Assembly (NCBI GenBank): GCA_023614405.1
Contig: CM042689.1
Span: 281,735,533-281,799,532 of the forward strand
Length of the DNA stretch: 64,000 bases
Source of the DNA: Avena insularis
Taxonomy: Eukaryota > Streptophyta > Magnoliopsida > Poales > Poaceae
Reading direction: 5' to 3'
The position numbers and the translations under genes are program-made. The notes under the pieces were generated by a model. It did no database searches. It had not been told where the DNA came from and saw only the letters and a program-made list of their open reading frames with translations. How positions within the stretch are numbered: the first letter of the stretch is position 1; each line of letters opens with the position of its first letter. Below, piece by piece: positions 11,741 through 21,900 of the stretch.

Positions 11741-12948
11741 GAGCAAGTCCAGCAGCTCCCCTAAAATTATTCCCCTATATATCTCTATAGGGGCTTCCCC
11801 TAAAAAGATACCTCCCCTATAATTTTTCTATTTTCAGCAGCTCCCCTATATACTCTCCCCTATATCACATTCATATATATTTTATCAATATTTCATAACT
11901 AACTTTATAAATGATTATTTCTATAACCGCCAGATTTCAAATGACTATCTCCATCTATTTTGTATGTATGCCCGGTACCATAGTCCATCTATTTTGTAAT
12001 TTAAATAATATATGATGAACGCAATGTAATATTTTTCTAAATTGTTTATGAAATATCTTTTCAATACATCTGAGCAACTTGTCTCTAGAGCATGTCTCAT
12101 ACATCACATTACATGTCTTACTAGTTCATACATCACGTGTCTCAATAGTTGTTTCAGCTAGCAAAATTGCAGAACAACAAACAAGAATCAACAATATTGT
12201 AATATCATCATACCAATATAGCAATTGGCATGGGGCAATTGGACATCTATTTGACAGAATTTGAACAGCAACTGGACATCAATCAAAAACAGGAAACAAT
12301 TTGCTCACCGGCTAGCAAACAGATAGTAGAAAGTAGCACAGCTGGAAATCTCCAGGTCGTGTGCACCCTGTAACTGCTCCTGTGCCATGCACGCAAGCTC
12401 CGGCAGTGCGGACGCCAAGCTCGCCCCACACGGCTCGGACACTGAGATCCCCAGTAGCTAGGCGGGGGTAGGCCAAGCCGCGCGCAGGTGCCCCTCCCTC
12501 TTCTCCTAGCTGACACAACGCCATGGCTCCGCCGCCGCGAGTTGCCCCTCCCCTCCTCTCATGGTCATGAGGTGCCACTCCCCTAATTTCGTGGCCACGA
12601 GGTGCCTCTCCCCTCCTCTACTGCGTCGCGGCGGCCGTCATGTGTGTGCCGCCCCGCCATAGCTGCCTGATTTCGATCTTGATTTGAAGAAAAAAAGAGG
12701 GACTCGACGAACCTGGTGTTGAGCTCGTGGCGCGGGTGGCAGGAGGGAGTCTTCCAGCGCGAGCAGTTGCTCGCGTCCATGGATTGGGGACGCCTCCGTC
12801 GCCCCGATTCGTAGGGGATGTGGAGGGGCTGGTTCGGGGAGGCGGAAACGTCGGGGAGGCTGTAGGGGTCCTCCTGGAGGGTGTTTTTTCATTCTCTCTC
12901 CCCTATATGTGGTATCGGGAGCCTCTTGGGCTCCTGTTGGACTTGCTC
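11741..12948. mobile_element. PIF/Harbinger non-autonomous element, 1208 bp
   Basis: The ends are imperfect inverted repeats: left GAGCAAGTCCAGCAG, right complement GAGCAAGTCCAACAG. They are flanked by TAA on both sides (11738-11740 and 12949-12951), the 3-bp target duplication typical of PIF/Harbinger. CCCCTATA-type subterminal motifs occur at both ends. No transposase domain is visible. The GC-rich right half (12470-12900) has short open frames on both strands that I do not recognise. Confidence 0.82.
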
Positions 12949-13250
12949 TAAGGCCTGCATAAGACCGGTGCGAGCTACGACACCGTCGGACCAAATCTGG
13001 CCAATGGGCCGGCCCGGCATGGCACCGGCCCGGCATGCGGTAAACGGGTCGGCACGTGGCACGGCCCGCCGTGGCCCGCCAGTCACAGGACGTGCCGGGC
13101 CGCAGACGCTCGGCTCTGGCCGCTTCGCTGCACGTTTAATTCAAGGGCTGCTTTCGCCTGTTTTGTCTATGTTTTCCTGTTTTGTCTGTTTTTTTGATTT
13201 GAGTCTGAAAAAATGCTAAAAAATGTCAAAAAATGCAAAAAAATAGTAAA

Positions 13251-13377
13251 ATGACACAAATTTTTATATGGGATAAAAACTGAGCTTTATTGATGTTGTC
13301 TCATTAAAAACCTTACATCCCTAGCAAGGAAAAAGAGTACAACCGCTCGAAAAGAAAAGAAAAATTACATCAACTAA
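13251..13377 (-). repeat. Duplicated 3' UTR block, copy after the minigene
   Basis: This block and 14405-14530 share ATAAAAA(C/T)TG, CTTTATT, CATCCCT, AAAGAGTACAAC and AAGAGAAAAAT(A/T)AC in the same order. Each follows a BED-containing reading frame on the minus strand. The simplest reading is that the minigene is an internally deleted copy of the transposase gene that kept its first and last parts. Confidence 0.7.
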
Positions 13378-13613
13378 TTAGTTCCCTCGAGCTTGTCTCA
13401 GATGAAACTTGACATGCCTGTGCAAGTAACCATTTCCACCCCCTTTGTGCAAGATGAAGATACGGTCGCATCTTTTGCACCTAACTTGGTGCACTTCGAC
13501 ACCATCTATCATAACAAATTCTTCATCGTAGTCCTGGTCCCAAAGGTGGCGTCTTCTTCTTGGTTGATTGGGGTTGGGGGTATCGGTTGGTTGGGATTTG
13601 GTTCAGCAGCCAT
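13378..13613 (-). pseudogene. BED-zinc-finger minigene inside the hAT element
   Basis: Reading from an ATG at 13613, the start MAAEPNPNQPIPPTP resembles the N-terminus of a hAT transposase. After one frame change near 13535, the other frame carries EEFVMIDGVEV followed by a zinc finger, RCKRC ... GGGNGYLHRHVKFH, and a stop at 13378-13380. The transposase at 14555 has the parallel segment VDVDGVTK ... GGGNGHMTRHAATH, so this is a homologous BED finger with no catalytic part. A copy of the transposase 3' UTR follows directly. A TATA-like TTTAAATA lies about 60 bp upstream. Either a base was lost, or a short intron or recoding joins the frames; I call it a pseudogene with reserve. Confidence 0.7.
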
Positions 13614-13680
13614 GAGAGTGGTGGTTTGGAGAATGAGAGTGGTGGTGTGGAGAATGAGGGTGGTGGGTTTCTCTATTTAA
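13606..13680 (-). promoter_or_regulatory. Minigene upstream region with TATA-like box and short repeats
   Basis: On the plus strand GAGAGTGGTGGT and GAGAATGAG units repeat three times (13614-13667). The minus-strand TATA-like TTTAAATAGAG lies at about 13671-13681. The spacing of about 60 bp to the ATG parallels the transposase gene. The assignment rests on position and motif only. Confidence 0.45.
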
Positions 13681-13731
13681 AGGGAAATATGGAGGAAAAA
13701 TTAAGGGAGGGGCAATATGGGGATATAAGAT

Positions 13732-14268
13732 TTACAAATTCCTGCCCTTGGCCTGCTCCTTCTCCCAGGCAGCTCTCGCCTTTTTACCGAAAGGCGGCAT
13801 GAAGTCATCATCGTCATCCTCCACTAATGCCTCACCCTTACCCTTCGACGATGCCTCGTCCTTGTCCTTTGATGATTCCTTTTTCTTGGCCTTCTTCGCC
13901 TGCTCCTTCTCCCAGACAACTCTCGCCTTCTTATCGAAAGGCGGCATGAAGATATCATCTTCGTCCTCGCTCTCTTCTATCCACAACGAAGGTTTATCAA
14001 TAAACCTCTCTCTCGAAGCTTCACTATTAAATTTCAGCTTGGTCCACCTTGCATTGATCCTGAGAAGTTCTTGTCGTATTTCCTCAGATTTCCTCGATGG
14101 CCACCCTTTTGTACATAATGCCTCACCCATCTCATTGAGAAAAACATCACTACCGATGAGTTCCTCAAATGGAACTTGGATCTTGTCTATTATAAAATTT
14201 CTAGCAAAACGCAAAAGGTGTTCAGACATCAGGGGTAAAAACCTACGATCGGATGGAAAACCCGACAT
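13732..14268 (-). CDS. hAT accessory gene: 178-aa acidic protein, unrecognised
   Basis: The ATG at 14268 (MSGFPSDRRFLP) was chosen over the longer frame to 14514 because a TATAAAA box (14310 to 14304) lies about 40 bp upstream and the extension runs through a promoter repeat. Residues 1-95 look helical and folded, with EHLLRFARNFIIDKI, a GWPSRKSEEIRQELL segment and W75. Residues 98-178 hold two copies of an acidic patch plus FMPPFxKKARxxWEKEQAK (about 107-126 and 156-174), separated by a Lys/Glu/Ser-rich linker; the DNA is likewise a 66-bp direct repeat. The frame is intact. I know no family for it; the basic/acidic repeat suggests nucleic-acid or protein binding, which is inference. Confidence 0.72.
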   Translation of the reverse strand: MSGFPSDRRFLPLMSEHLLRFARNFIIDKIQVPFEELIGSDVFLNEMGEALCTKGWPSRKSEEIRQELLRINARWTKLKFNSEASRERFIDKPSLWIEESEDEDDIFMPPFDKKARVVWEKEQAKKAKKKESSKDKDEASSKGKGEALVEDDDDDFMPPFGKKARAAWEKEQAKGRNL

Positions 14269-14303
14269 GTTGGCATGCTTACTCACCTTAATGGATAGGT
14301 GGG

Positions 14304-14310
14304 TTTTATA
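14304..14310 (-). promoter_or_regulatory. TATA box of the hAT accessory gene
   Basis: The minus strand reads GTCTATAAAACCC, a near-consensus TATA box 36-42 bp from the ATG at 14268. Confidence 0.6.
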
Positions 14311-14316
14311 GACTCG

Positions 14317-14398
14317 GAAGGAAAGGGCGGGAAGGAAAGGGCGGGAAGGAAAGAGCGGGAAGGAAAGGGCGAGAAGGAAAGGGCGGGAAGGAAAGGGA
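14317..14398. repeat. 14-bp GGAAAGGGCGGGAA tandem repeat
   Basis: Five to six imperfect units of GGGCGGGAAGGAAA stand directly upstream of the accessory gene's TATA box. Their position suggests a promoter element or a transposase-binding array. Confidence 0.75.
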
Positions 14399-14404
14399 GA
14401 CAAG

Positions 14405-14530
14405 TTTGTATGGGGATAAAAATTGGCCTTTATTATTAGCTGCCTCATCAAAACCTTCCATCCCTGGGAAGGGAAAAGAGTACAACTGGCTCTAAAAAGA
14501 AGAGAAAAATACACAAGAGAATAAAAAATA
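14405..14530 (-). repeat. Duplicated 3' UTR block, copy after the transposase gene
   Basis: It lies just downstream of the transposase stop codon and is the partner of 13251-13377. Confidence 0.7.
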
Positions 14531-14554
14531 CAAAGAGATTAAAAAATCCTACAA

Positions 14555-16720
14555 CTAAGTTTCGTCTTGGTCTTCAGTCCACCGCATAGCTTCGAACGCG
14601 GCTATCAGTTCTGGGTTCTCGGTGGTGTGCTGGGCTCTTCTTCTGGCTAGTTCTCCATCTTTGACAGACATCAGTGTTTTCACCATATCTGGAGTGAGAC
14701 TAGTTCTTCTATCATCAATTATTCTTCTAGCAAGATTGAAAGCAGACTCCGATGAAACAGTTGAGACAGGCACCGATAGCACATCCCGTGCTAATATGGA
14801 AAGCACCGGATATGTTGACCTTTTCTCCTGACACCACTGAAGTATGTCGAAGTCGTCGTCATCATCATTAGTCGCAAGTACTGCACTGTTCAGATACTTT
14901 GCTAACTCCCCTCCACCTTGAAGCATGGGAGTTTGTGTGGATGAGCTCGGCGTGGCCGTGGAAGTACCAAATATTTTGCACCACACTTTTTTCTTACTCC
15001 TACCGGATGCCGGTACTGCCGGAGGTCTATGTGCCACAGCTGGGCCATACTTAAGCTTGTACTTAGAATAAACATCTTGCAGCTTGTCCTTGACATCAAG
15101 TGAATATTGATCATAGCTAACATTTACGGTAAAACTTAAGAGCGAAATAACCCCACTAAACCCTTCCATTTTAGCCCTAGGATCCAAAATAAATGCGATA
15201 GCATAGAGCAAAGGGATAGTTTGCCATAATTTGAGATATTTTTGTTTCATGTTATAGACGGCTACTAGTAAGGTGACATCATTCTCATACTCTTTTAGGT
15301 GTTGGGCAATTTCTAAAATATGATGCACAATCAAATGAGATGTGGGATAATAAACCCCAGATAAAGTGACAGTTGATTCATAAAATGTTGCTAGAAACTT
15401 AAAGATTGATCCATCAACGTGCCAAGTAGCTTCACCAAGTAAAGGTTTCCCGTCATTTTGATGAAAATTTGCATTAACAAATGCGGAAAATTGAACTTGG
15501 TCACATATAACTAACTGAAGCATCAGATATGTAGAGTTCCATCTAACCGACATGTCTAGATGAAGACCATGGCATGGTACATTAATAACATCACAATAAT
15601 TTCTATAGTCTCCAAGTCTAGTATTAGAAGCATTCAACCATGATATTGCCAAAAGCAAGTTATCAATGTGTGGTTCTAGATCATCTAAAGCACTTTTAGC
15701 AATATGATTAATTATATGACAAGCACAACGTTGATGAAGTAGGAATTTTGATGCATATACTTCAAATATAGGAATTAGAGTATTCATTGCAGTAGTATTT
15801 GCAGAAGCATTATCCAAAGTTGCTGCAAATATTTTGTCGGTAAGACCAAATTCAGTAACAACTTTAAGTATATCATTAGCAATATTCACACCATTGTGTG
15901 ATACATCGATTAACTCAAATCCTATTATCCTTTTATTTAATTCCCATGATGAGCTAACATAATGAGCAACAATAGTAATATAATCTTGCTTAGCATGACC
16001 ACTCCAAATATCAGAAGTTATGGAGACTGAAAAAGTTGACGATAGTAATTGTTCTTTTATGGCGGCACGACCTGCTTTGGCTAGCTTTTTCATATCCCTA
16101 GTTGTAGTTTGTCTAGAGACTGGTGTAAAACTAGGGGTGTGAGCAGTTCTAATATATTCAACAAAACCAGGAGACTCGCCAAACCCTAATGGTAAATCAT
16201 TAACGGCAATCAATGTTGCGAGAGCATCTCTTTGACGAGCTGAATCATAGACAAATATACCTCGGGAGGTGCCGTCGGGGTTGAAGTTGATCCTGCTCTG
16301 GATCACCGCGGCCTCTCCATCTGCCTTGGCGTGGGTCGCCGCGTGCCTCGTCATGTGGCCGTTCCCTCCTCCCACTTGCAGAGCAAACTTGCTCGAGCAA
16401 CCCGGATGCAAGCACCGAGCTCTCGTCTTCGTCACACCATCGACGTCAACATATTGTTCTTCCGTATAGTGCTGCCAGATCTTCGAGGGTTTTTTCCGCC
16501 GCTTGCTACCGGTAGCGGTGGAAATTTGGCTAGCAGAGGTGGTGGATGTATCAGGAGAACTTGTGTTTGATGGTGTTGGTTGCTCGAAGGGAGTATATGG
16601 ATATTGCATGGTGTCGATGTTGTCATTGTCGTGGAAGGGAGAAGTATTGAAGTCAGGAGGAATATTGATATCGACCCCCAAATCTTCGTCATTGAAAAGA
16701 AACTGGTTGGGATTAGCCAT
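14555..16720 (-). CDS. hAT transposase (BED zinc finger, DDE, hAT dimerisation domain)
   Basis: A single uninterrupted 721-codon frame. A low-complexity N-terminus rich in Ser/Thr is followed by a basic GSKRRKKPSK and a BED finger (about 78-130; C103, C108, H126, H130). The RNase H-like core shows D237 in ITSDIW, D303 in TLDNASAN and, after a long insertion with CACHIINH and RWNSTYLML, E658 in SSESAF. The C-terminal hAT dimerisation domain spans about 605-695 (LARDVLSVPVSTVSSESAFN). The protein would bind the element ends and cut and paste them in the nucleus, and resembles grass RICESLEEPER-type proteins. All visible catalytic residues are kept. A Tat element sits about 395 bp upstream and separates the gene from the right terminus. 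Confidence 0.95.
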   Translation of the reverse strand: MANPNQFLFNDEDLGVDINIPPDFNTSPFHDNDNIDTMQYPYTPFEQPTPSNTSSPDTSTTSASQISTATGSKRRKKPSKIWQHYTEEQYVDVDGVTKTRARCLHPGCSSKFALQVGGGNGHMTRHAATHAKADGEAAVIQSRINFNPDGTSRGIFVYDSARQRDALATLIAVNDLPLGFGESPGFVEYIRTAHTPSFTPVSRQTTTRDMKKLAKAGRAAIKEQLLSSTFSVSITSDIWSGHAKQDYITIVAHYVSSSWELNKRIIGFELIDVSHNGVNIANDILKVVTEFGLTDKIFAATLDNASANTTAMNTLIPIFEVYASKFLLHQRCACHIINHIAKSALDDLEPHIDNLLLAISWLNASNTRLGDYRNYCDVINVPCHGLHLDMSVRWNSTYLMLQLVICDQVQFSAFVNANFHQNDGKPLLGEATWHVDGSIFKFLATFYESTVTLSGVYYPTSHLIVHHILEIAQHLKEYENDVTLLVAVYNMKQKYLKLWQTIPLLYAIAFILDPRAKMEGFSGVISLLSFTVNVSYDQYSLDVKDKLQDVYSKYKLKYGPAVAHRPPAVPASGRSKKKVWCKIFGTSTATPSSSTQTPMLQGGGELAKYLNSAVLATNDDDDDFDILQWCQEKRSTYPVLSILARDVLSVPVSTVSSESAFNLARRIIDDRRTSLTPDMVKTLMSVKDGELARRRAQHTTENPELIAAFEAMRWTEDQDET

Positions 16721-16784
16721 GTGTTGATGTAGGATATGAGAGAGGGGTTGGATGGCGTGGAGATTGAGAGGGGTGTGCTGCCCT

Positions 16785-16791
16785 TTTTATA
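16785..16791 (-). promoter_or_regulatory. TATA box of the hAT transposase gene
   Basis: The minus strand reads GCTATAAAAAGGGC, 65-71 bp before the ATG at 16720. The downstream leader is short and GC-rich. Confidence 0.6.
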
Positions 16792-17114
16792 GCAAAAATT
16801 TGATCAAATTCGGACCAAAAAACCCTTCCCAATGACCTAAAACCCTAAAAATACAAAAAACGGACCAAAATACCCCTCAAACCCTAACCAAACAGTCCAA
16901 CGGTAAAAAAATCTCTCCCCCCGACGCCCCCGCTCCCCTGGACCCTCCATCTATTCAAAAACACCCCCCACCCCCGCTCCCCCGAAAATTTGAAAATTCC
17001 CGCTCCCTCCCCGCCTCCCCGGCTTCACAGGCAAAAAGCCGTGCATGTTCGGCAGCACCTGTCAGACTTAATGGGCCGCATGTTATGCCTCCAAGGTGCC
17101 TGGCCGCCAAGAAC
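16792..17114 (-). other. hAT right arm between transposase promoter and Tat insertion
   Basis: Non-coding sequence with pyrimidine-rich CCCCCGCTCCC tracts and repeated AAACCCTAAA motifs. It continues, after the Tat element, at 39800-39909. Confidence 0.7.
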
Positions 17115-17613
17115 CGACGCGGTTTGATCTCATCAATGCCCATTGTTATGGACGAGGGTTTTGGAGAAGATGGGGTTGCTGGAGATCGTTGAACGGTTAG
17201 CAAACACGCAACACGGGGACCCGAGGTTTACCTGTGTTCGGCCCCCGGAGAAAAACCCTACTCCTGCTTGTCTGCTCTTGATTACGGCGGAACCGAAGGT
17301 TACAGGGATGCGCAGATTCGATCTGGCGTGGAGGTGTGTATGCGAAAGTATGAGTCGAGAGATCTAGGTCGTGCCCTCCTGGCCTTTATATAGACTTAGG
17401 CAGGTCCCGGGCATAGACCTAGTCGGTTGCAAGTTTTAGGGTTTTACCCCTTTGAATTTCCTATCTACGCTAGTCTTGCTCTCCAAGGATCCGAAGGCGT
17501 CATGGGCCTTGGCCACCTGAAAATCTTCATGGGCCGGTATACATCTGCCGTGGGCCTTCCTTGGGCTGGACCAGGTATGCTGAGGTCACGCATCTGAGGG
17601 TATAACCATGTCA
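17115..17613 (-). repeat. Tat element 3' LTR, 499 bp
   Basis: It aligns along its length with 39297-39799 (shared AATGCCCATTGTTATGGAC, ACGGTTAGCAAACA, TGGGCCTTCCTTGGGCT). The minus strand starts TGACATGG at 17613. A minus-strand TATATAAA lies at 17385-17392. Confidence 0.88.
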
Positions 17614-18913
17614 AGAGCCTCGGTGATCATCAATCGCAGATTCGACTGAGGACTCTTCCATTCTTCGGGTGCAACTATGTATTAATAGTATATGTGTGTA
17701 GGGATTGTTGATGCGTGCGCCTGACTCACCCGACGGATCGGGGTCAGTTAACTGTCTTAGGACGAAACAGCACGATCTTCTTCAGGTTCGAGTCCCTCAA
17801 CTCGGACCTGGAACATATGCTGGCATAATCCGACTCAGGCCGCGGAGGACTTACAGGAGTGGAATTTCCGGTGATTTTAATTGGTGTACCCAACGCGTCC
17901 GTCGGGATTTTTCATCGCACCTGCTGGCACGGATTATGCTAGCAAAGCGCAGTCGGGTGCGCTGCTAGGCCATCAGATGATATCTGTAGGTCTTATCTTT
18001 GCGTCGCAGACACAGCATCCGAACATTTGTCACCGCGGAGGTGTTTCGGGTGGCCAAGAAAAACATTGCTCACTTAGCATTTTACTGGGGCAAAGTTGCC
18101 GAAATTTTTTTGCGTGTTTGATCCGAAAGATCGCAGTCGAAGAATTCATAGGGTGCGCGACCAGCGCTCCCTATGGGAGTAGCCCCGGAGTGTCTGTTCG
18201 AGTCGTAGACTCGAGCGAAGACTTTTATTCAAGCACTTTGTTTATTTTTAAGTCCGTAGGACACAAAAAATTTCGGATGCTTAAATCCATCCTCCCTATG
18301 GGAGTAGCCCCCGAGTCCGTAGTGGAGTCGTAGACTCGACGTAGGACTCGAAGAAATATTTTGTCTTTATTCGTCTTTTGGGTGCGCGGCCAGCGCTCCT
18401 GATAGGAGTAGCCCCCGAGTATTTAGTCGAATCGAATATTCGAGTGAGTACTCTTAGCTTTGAAGCCGAAGAATTGTAGTTGGTGCTAGTATAGCTTTTG
18501 ATGACATCAGTGCTGACGATCGATGACCTCAAGCGTCTACTACGCCAGAGATGACTTGACTGGACGAACGTGAGTCCCACTTGCTGACCTTGAATTGACC
18601 GGTCACGCGCGGCGTGGAGATAATTACGGCGTCGCCTCGATTTCCGCGCGTAGTGGACGGCATGGTAACGACGGTTCGTTGTGATGCTGACACGTGTATG
18701 GCCAGATCTGCCGTTGGCGTTAGGTCTTCTGGATGGACGGTTGTCGTGCGTCGTCTTCATCGTTATAATCATTGGGGAAAGCTGCAGTTTGTTTTCACCG
18801 CATCTACTCTTGTTTTCACTATCCCCTTGTGCTCTAGAGATTCTTGCTGCGCGCTGCGATATTCTTCCACATTTCCTTCTTCCCGTCCGCACTTCACGCC
18901 GGTCCACGGCGCG
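17614..18913. other. Tat 3' spacer with repeated CCCCCGAG blocks
   Basis: Between the 3' LTR and the antisense gene. Three imperfect repeats centred near 18180, 18305 and 18405 share CTATGGGAGTAGCCCCCGAG and a following GTCGTAGACTCGA palindrome. No coding signal was accepted here. It is the likely upstream region of the plus-strand gene at 18914. Confidence 0.6.
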
Positions 18914-21900
18914 ATGGGGAAAACGAAGAAATCGTCATCTGCGGTTGGTACCAGCGCCGCCGGAGGGAAGAAAGGAGCTACCACCACTCGTGTCACCGAT
19001 GGTGGCTGGCGGCAATCAGAGACGCGGGAGAGTGATCTCCGCAGACTTCACGAGCGCGGTTTAATCCCGCAGGATAGGGAGGCCGCCAGACTCCCCAGCA
19101 ACAAGGTAATCCCCCGTCCTCCCGCTGGGTATCGGGTTATGTTTCTTGCCTTCGTTATTCGTGGGTTCTCTTTCCCAGTCCACAACTTCCTTCGTGGCCT
19201 GCTCTTTCTTTACGGCATCCAGCTACATCATCTTTCACCCAATTCTCTTCTTCACATTGCTTGTTTCATCACTTGCTGCGAGTGCTGGCTCGGTATCGAG
19301 CCGCACTTTGGTCTTTTCCGGAAGCTCTATTCCGTGAAGAGGCAATCCGGCTCGGATGGTGTGTACCCCATTGGGGGTTGCATCATCTCTCTTAAGGCCA
19401 ATATTCTTTTCTTTTCTTTCTCTATGTCCGAATCTGTCCAGTACTGGCGGAGGCGATGGTTTTACATTCGCGACTCCACAGTGGCGGGGCAGCAATTTGG
19501 TCTTGCGCCTTTCGACTCCTCCCAGATAATCGAGCCAAAAAGGTCCTGGAAAAATCATATCTTGGACGGCGAGTCAGCGGAGATAGAGGCCCTTTACCGT
19601 CGGGTGGAGGATCTCCGCTGATTCTCGATAAAGAAGTGAACGGCGTGGATATTATCCGCATTTTCGGCGCCGGTGCAGCCACTCCAGCTAGGGCGCACCC
19701 GATGTTTCTTTATGCTGGCGCCATGACCCGACGAGAGTTTCGCCGAAGCTTTCTGTGGTGATCTCGACAAGGCCCTTCGTACGCTGTTGAAGTACAAGGC
19801 TGGAGAGGATATCCCGAGGAAGTCGCTGACTCCGCTGTTTTCTTTGACGCTAGCTGTTCCATAGGTGTAGATTCGTGCGCGTAGCGCTTTTCGTCGATTG
19901 CGTATTTGTTTTCTTTTGTTTGCTAACAAACTCCCTTCTTTTTGGCAGAGCTTCAAGGTGCCGGGCATGGTACCTCCATTGCCCGAATTGTTTCCGGATG
20001 CGCCGGATAATGAAGTGGTGGACTCCGTGTCCGAACTTCCTTCGGCGCGATCGCCAGCTGAAGAGGCCAACGAGTCGAGCGAGGACCATACTCGCAAGCG
20101 ATCACGGAGCTCCAGTGAATCTTCGGATGCGTCGACTCCTCCGACTCCCAGAAACCCTCTGTGCCTTGATCGTCACGGTGACGGGCATGGAGATTCTTCC
20201 TCTCCCATTCCTGCCATTCCCATGGGTCAGTAGCACCACCCGGCCAAAGCGGTTAAGAAGGAAGAAAAGAAGGAAGAGAAGAAGGAGGAGAAGAAGGGGA
20301 GAAGAGAGCCCAAGGACTCCTCCGCCTTCGACACAGCTCACTGGACTCGTAAGTTTCTTGTTATACTGCTGTCCTTTTTCCTTGTTGATTTTGTACTTGT
20401 GTTAATTGCTTCGTATACAGGCATTCTTCCCACGACTCCTCCAGCGATGGTGCTCGGGAAATGATGGGGGAGTCGAAGGTTGCGTCTCCTCCTCCTCAGA
20501 TGGTGGCAACATCGGGGGGCGCCGCTCCGAATCCTCCTATGCAGGAGGTGCAGGTGGTTGCGCCTCAGAATTTCGCCAGTGGGCCTTCGGAGTCGCCATC
20601 GGAGCATGTAAGTACCTCTGCTTCGTGCCACGGGGGGATCCCCCGGGTGTCTAAAAAATTTCTTGTCTTGTTTTTTTCGAATCTTCGGGGGGGAAGCCCC
20701 CGAGTGTCTTCGTGTGCGAATTTTGCTTTTATTCCTTTGTGTTGGGCACAGCCCCCAAGTCCTTTTTCTTACTGGTGTTACTTTTTCTGCAGCCTTTTGT
20801 GCAGGAGGCCAAGCGGCTGGTGCAGGAGCGCCTGGTGCTAGAGGCTAACCTCCGACAGCTTCAAGGTACCTGTTTGCTTTTGGCGCTTCTTTCATTTATT
20901 TCAGTCCTTCTCTCTGACGTTTGCTTGTTTTGGATGCAGAGGAGCATAATACTTCTCTCCGTGAGGTCGACGCTCTCAAGAAGAGCCTTGGTCAATCGGA
21001 GAAGAAGGCCGAGGCCGCCGTTGGTGCGAAGGAACGCCTCGAGCTAGAGCTGACCAAGGCAGCCGAAGCTAAGGAGCGTCTGCAGCAGGAGGTCAGCGGA
21101 TCGTGAGGAGCAGCTGCCACTATTATGCCAAGGTGAGAGAGAGGTGGCAGGCAAACTCATGGCTGCCGCCAAGGCTGTTTTGGGTGAGTGTTGTATTTGT
21201 GCTTCTTTCTTCTTGTTTTCTTGTCTTCTTCTGTGTTGCTTTCGTCATGTCTTCTCTTATTTTTGTCTCAGATGCCGCAGGCATCGAGTTTGACTGCGGC
21301 GCTCTGGAGCACGGTAGTGCTCTAGATGATGCTACTACAGCGGTCGAAGATCGTTGCAGCACCGTCGTCATCTCCCTTGCCAAGGCGAAGGAGGTCCTTG
21401 GCCGCTTCTACAAGGAGCTTGTCCCTAAGGGCGCGACCCTTGATGATGTGGATGCCCTGGCGGAGGCTTTGTCACCGGCGCCGCGCGCATAAGCGCGAAG
21501 GGCATCGGCGTCCATCGGGCTGGCGATGGCCTTGGCGGCTGGAGCGGAGCTGGACCTGCCCCAGATCACCTCCCGGATGCCGACGACCGCAGATGGATCC
21601 GAGGTAGCCTTTGCTGCCTACTCTGCTCGCTGCAAGCGATATGGGCCGAAGCTCATTGATTTGCTGTCTGAGTATGCGCTGCGGCAGCAGGGGGAGGCCA
21701 AGGCTAGGCAATCCGGCTCTGAGGCGACTCAGGGTGTCGTGTCTTAGGCGTTGTAGATGTAGGATAGTTTGTAGTCTGTTTTGCTATAAATATTTTGAGG
21801 AACACAATCCTTGTGCCACGTAGTGGCTTTTATATGCTTAATGAATTCGTCTGAGTTGTGCTCTACCATTGTCTGAATGTTTGTGTCCTTTGCTTTTCTG

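Noticed and set aside
12638..13219. Several GC-rich ORFs on both strands over the Harbinger right half and hAT left end
   Set aside because: They cross transposon borders and target duplications, so no single ancestral gene can account for them.
13748..14311. 187-codon Ser-rich ORF on the plus strand
   Set aside because: It is the antisense shadow of the accessory gene; the tracts of Ser come from its Glu/Lys/Asp codons.
14269..14514. 82-codon N-terminal extension of the hAT accessory ORF
   Set aside because: It reads through the GGAAAGGGCGGGAA repeat and the TATA box; the ATG at 14268 fits a promoter, the upstream one does not.
18179..18420. Repeated CCCCCGAG blocks as a possible CRISPR-like or satellite array
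   Set aside because: Only three imperfect copies with unequal spacing inside a retrotransposon spacer, in a plant genome.
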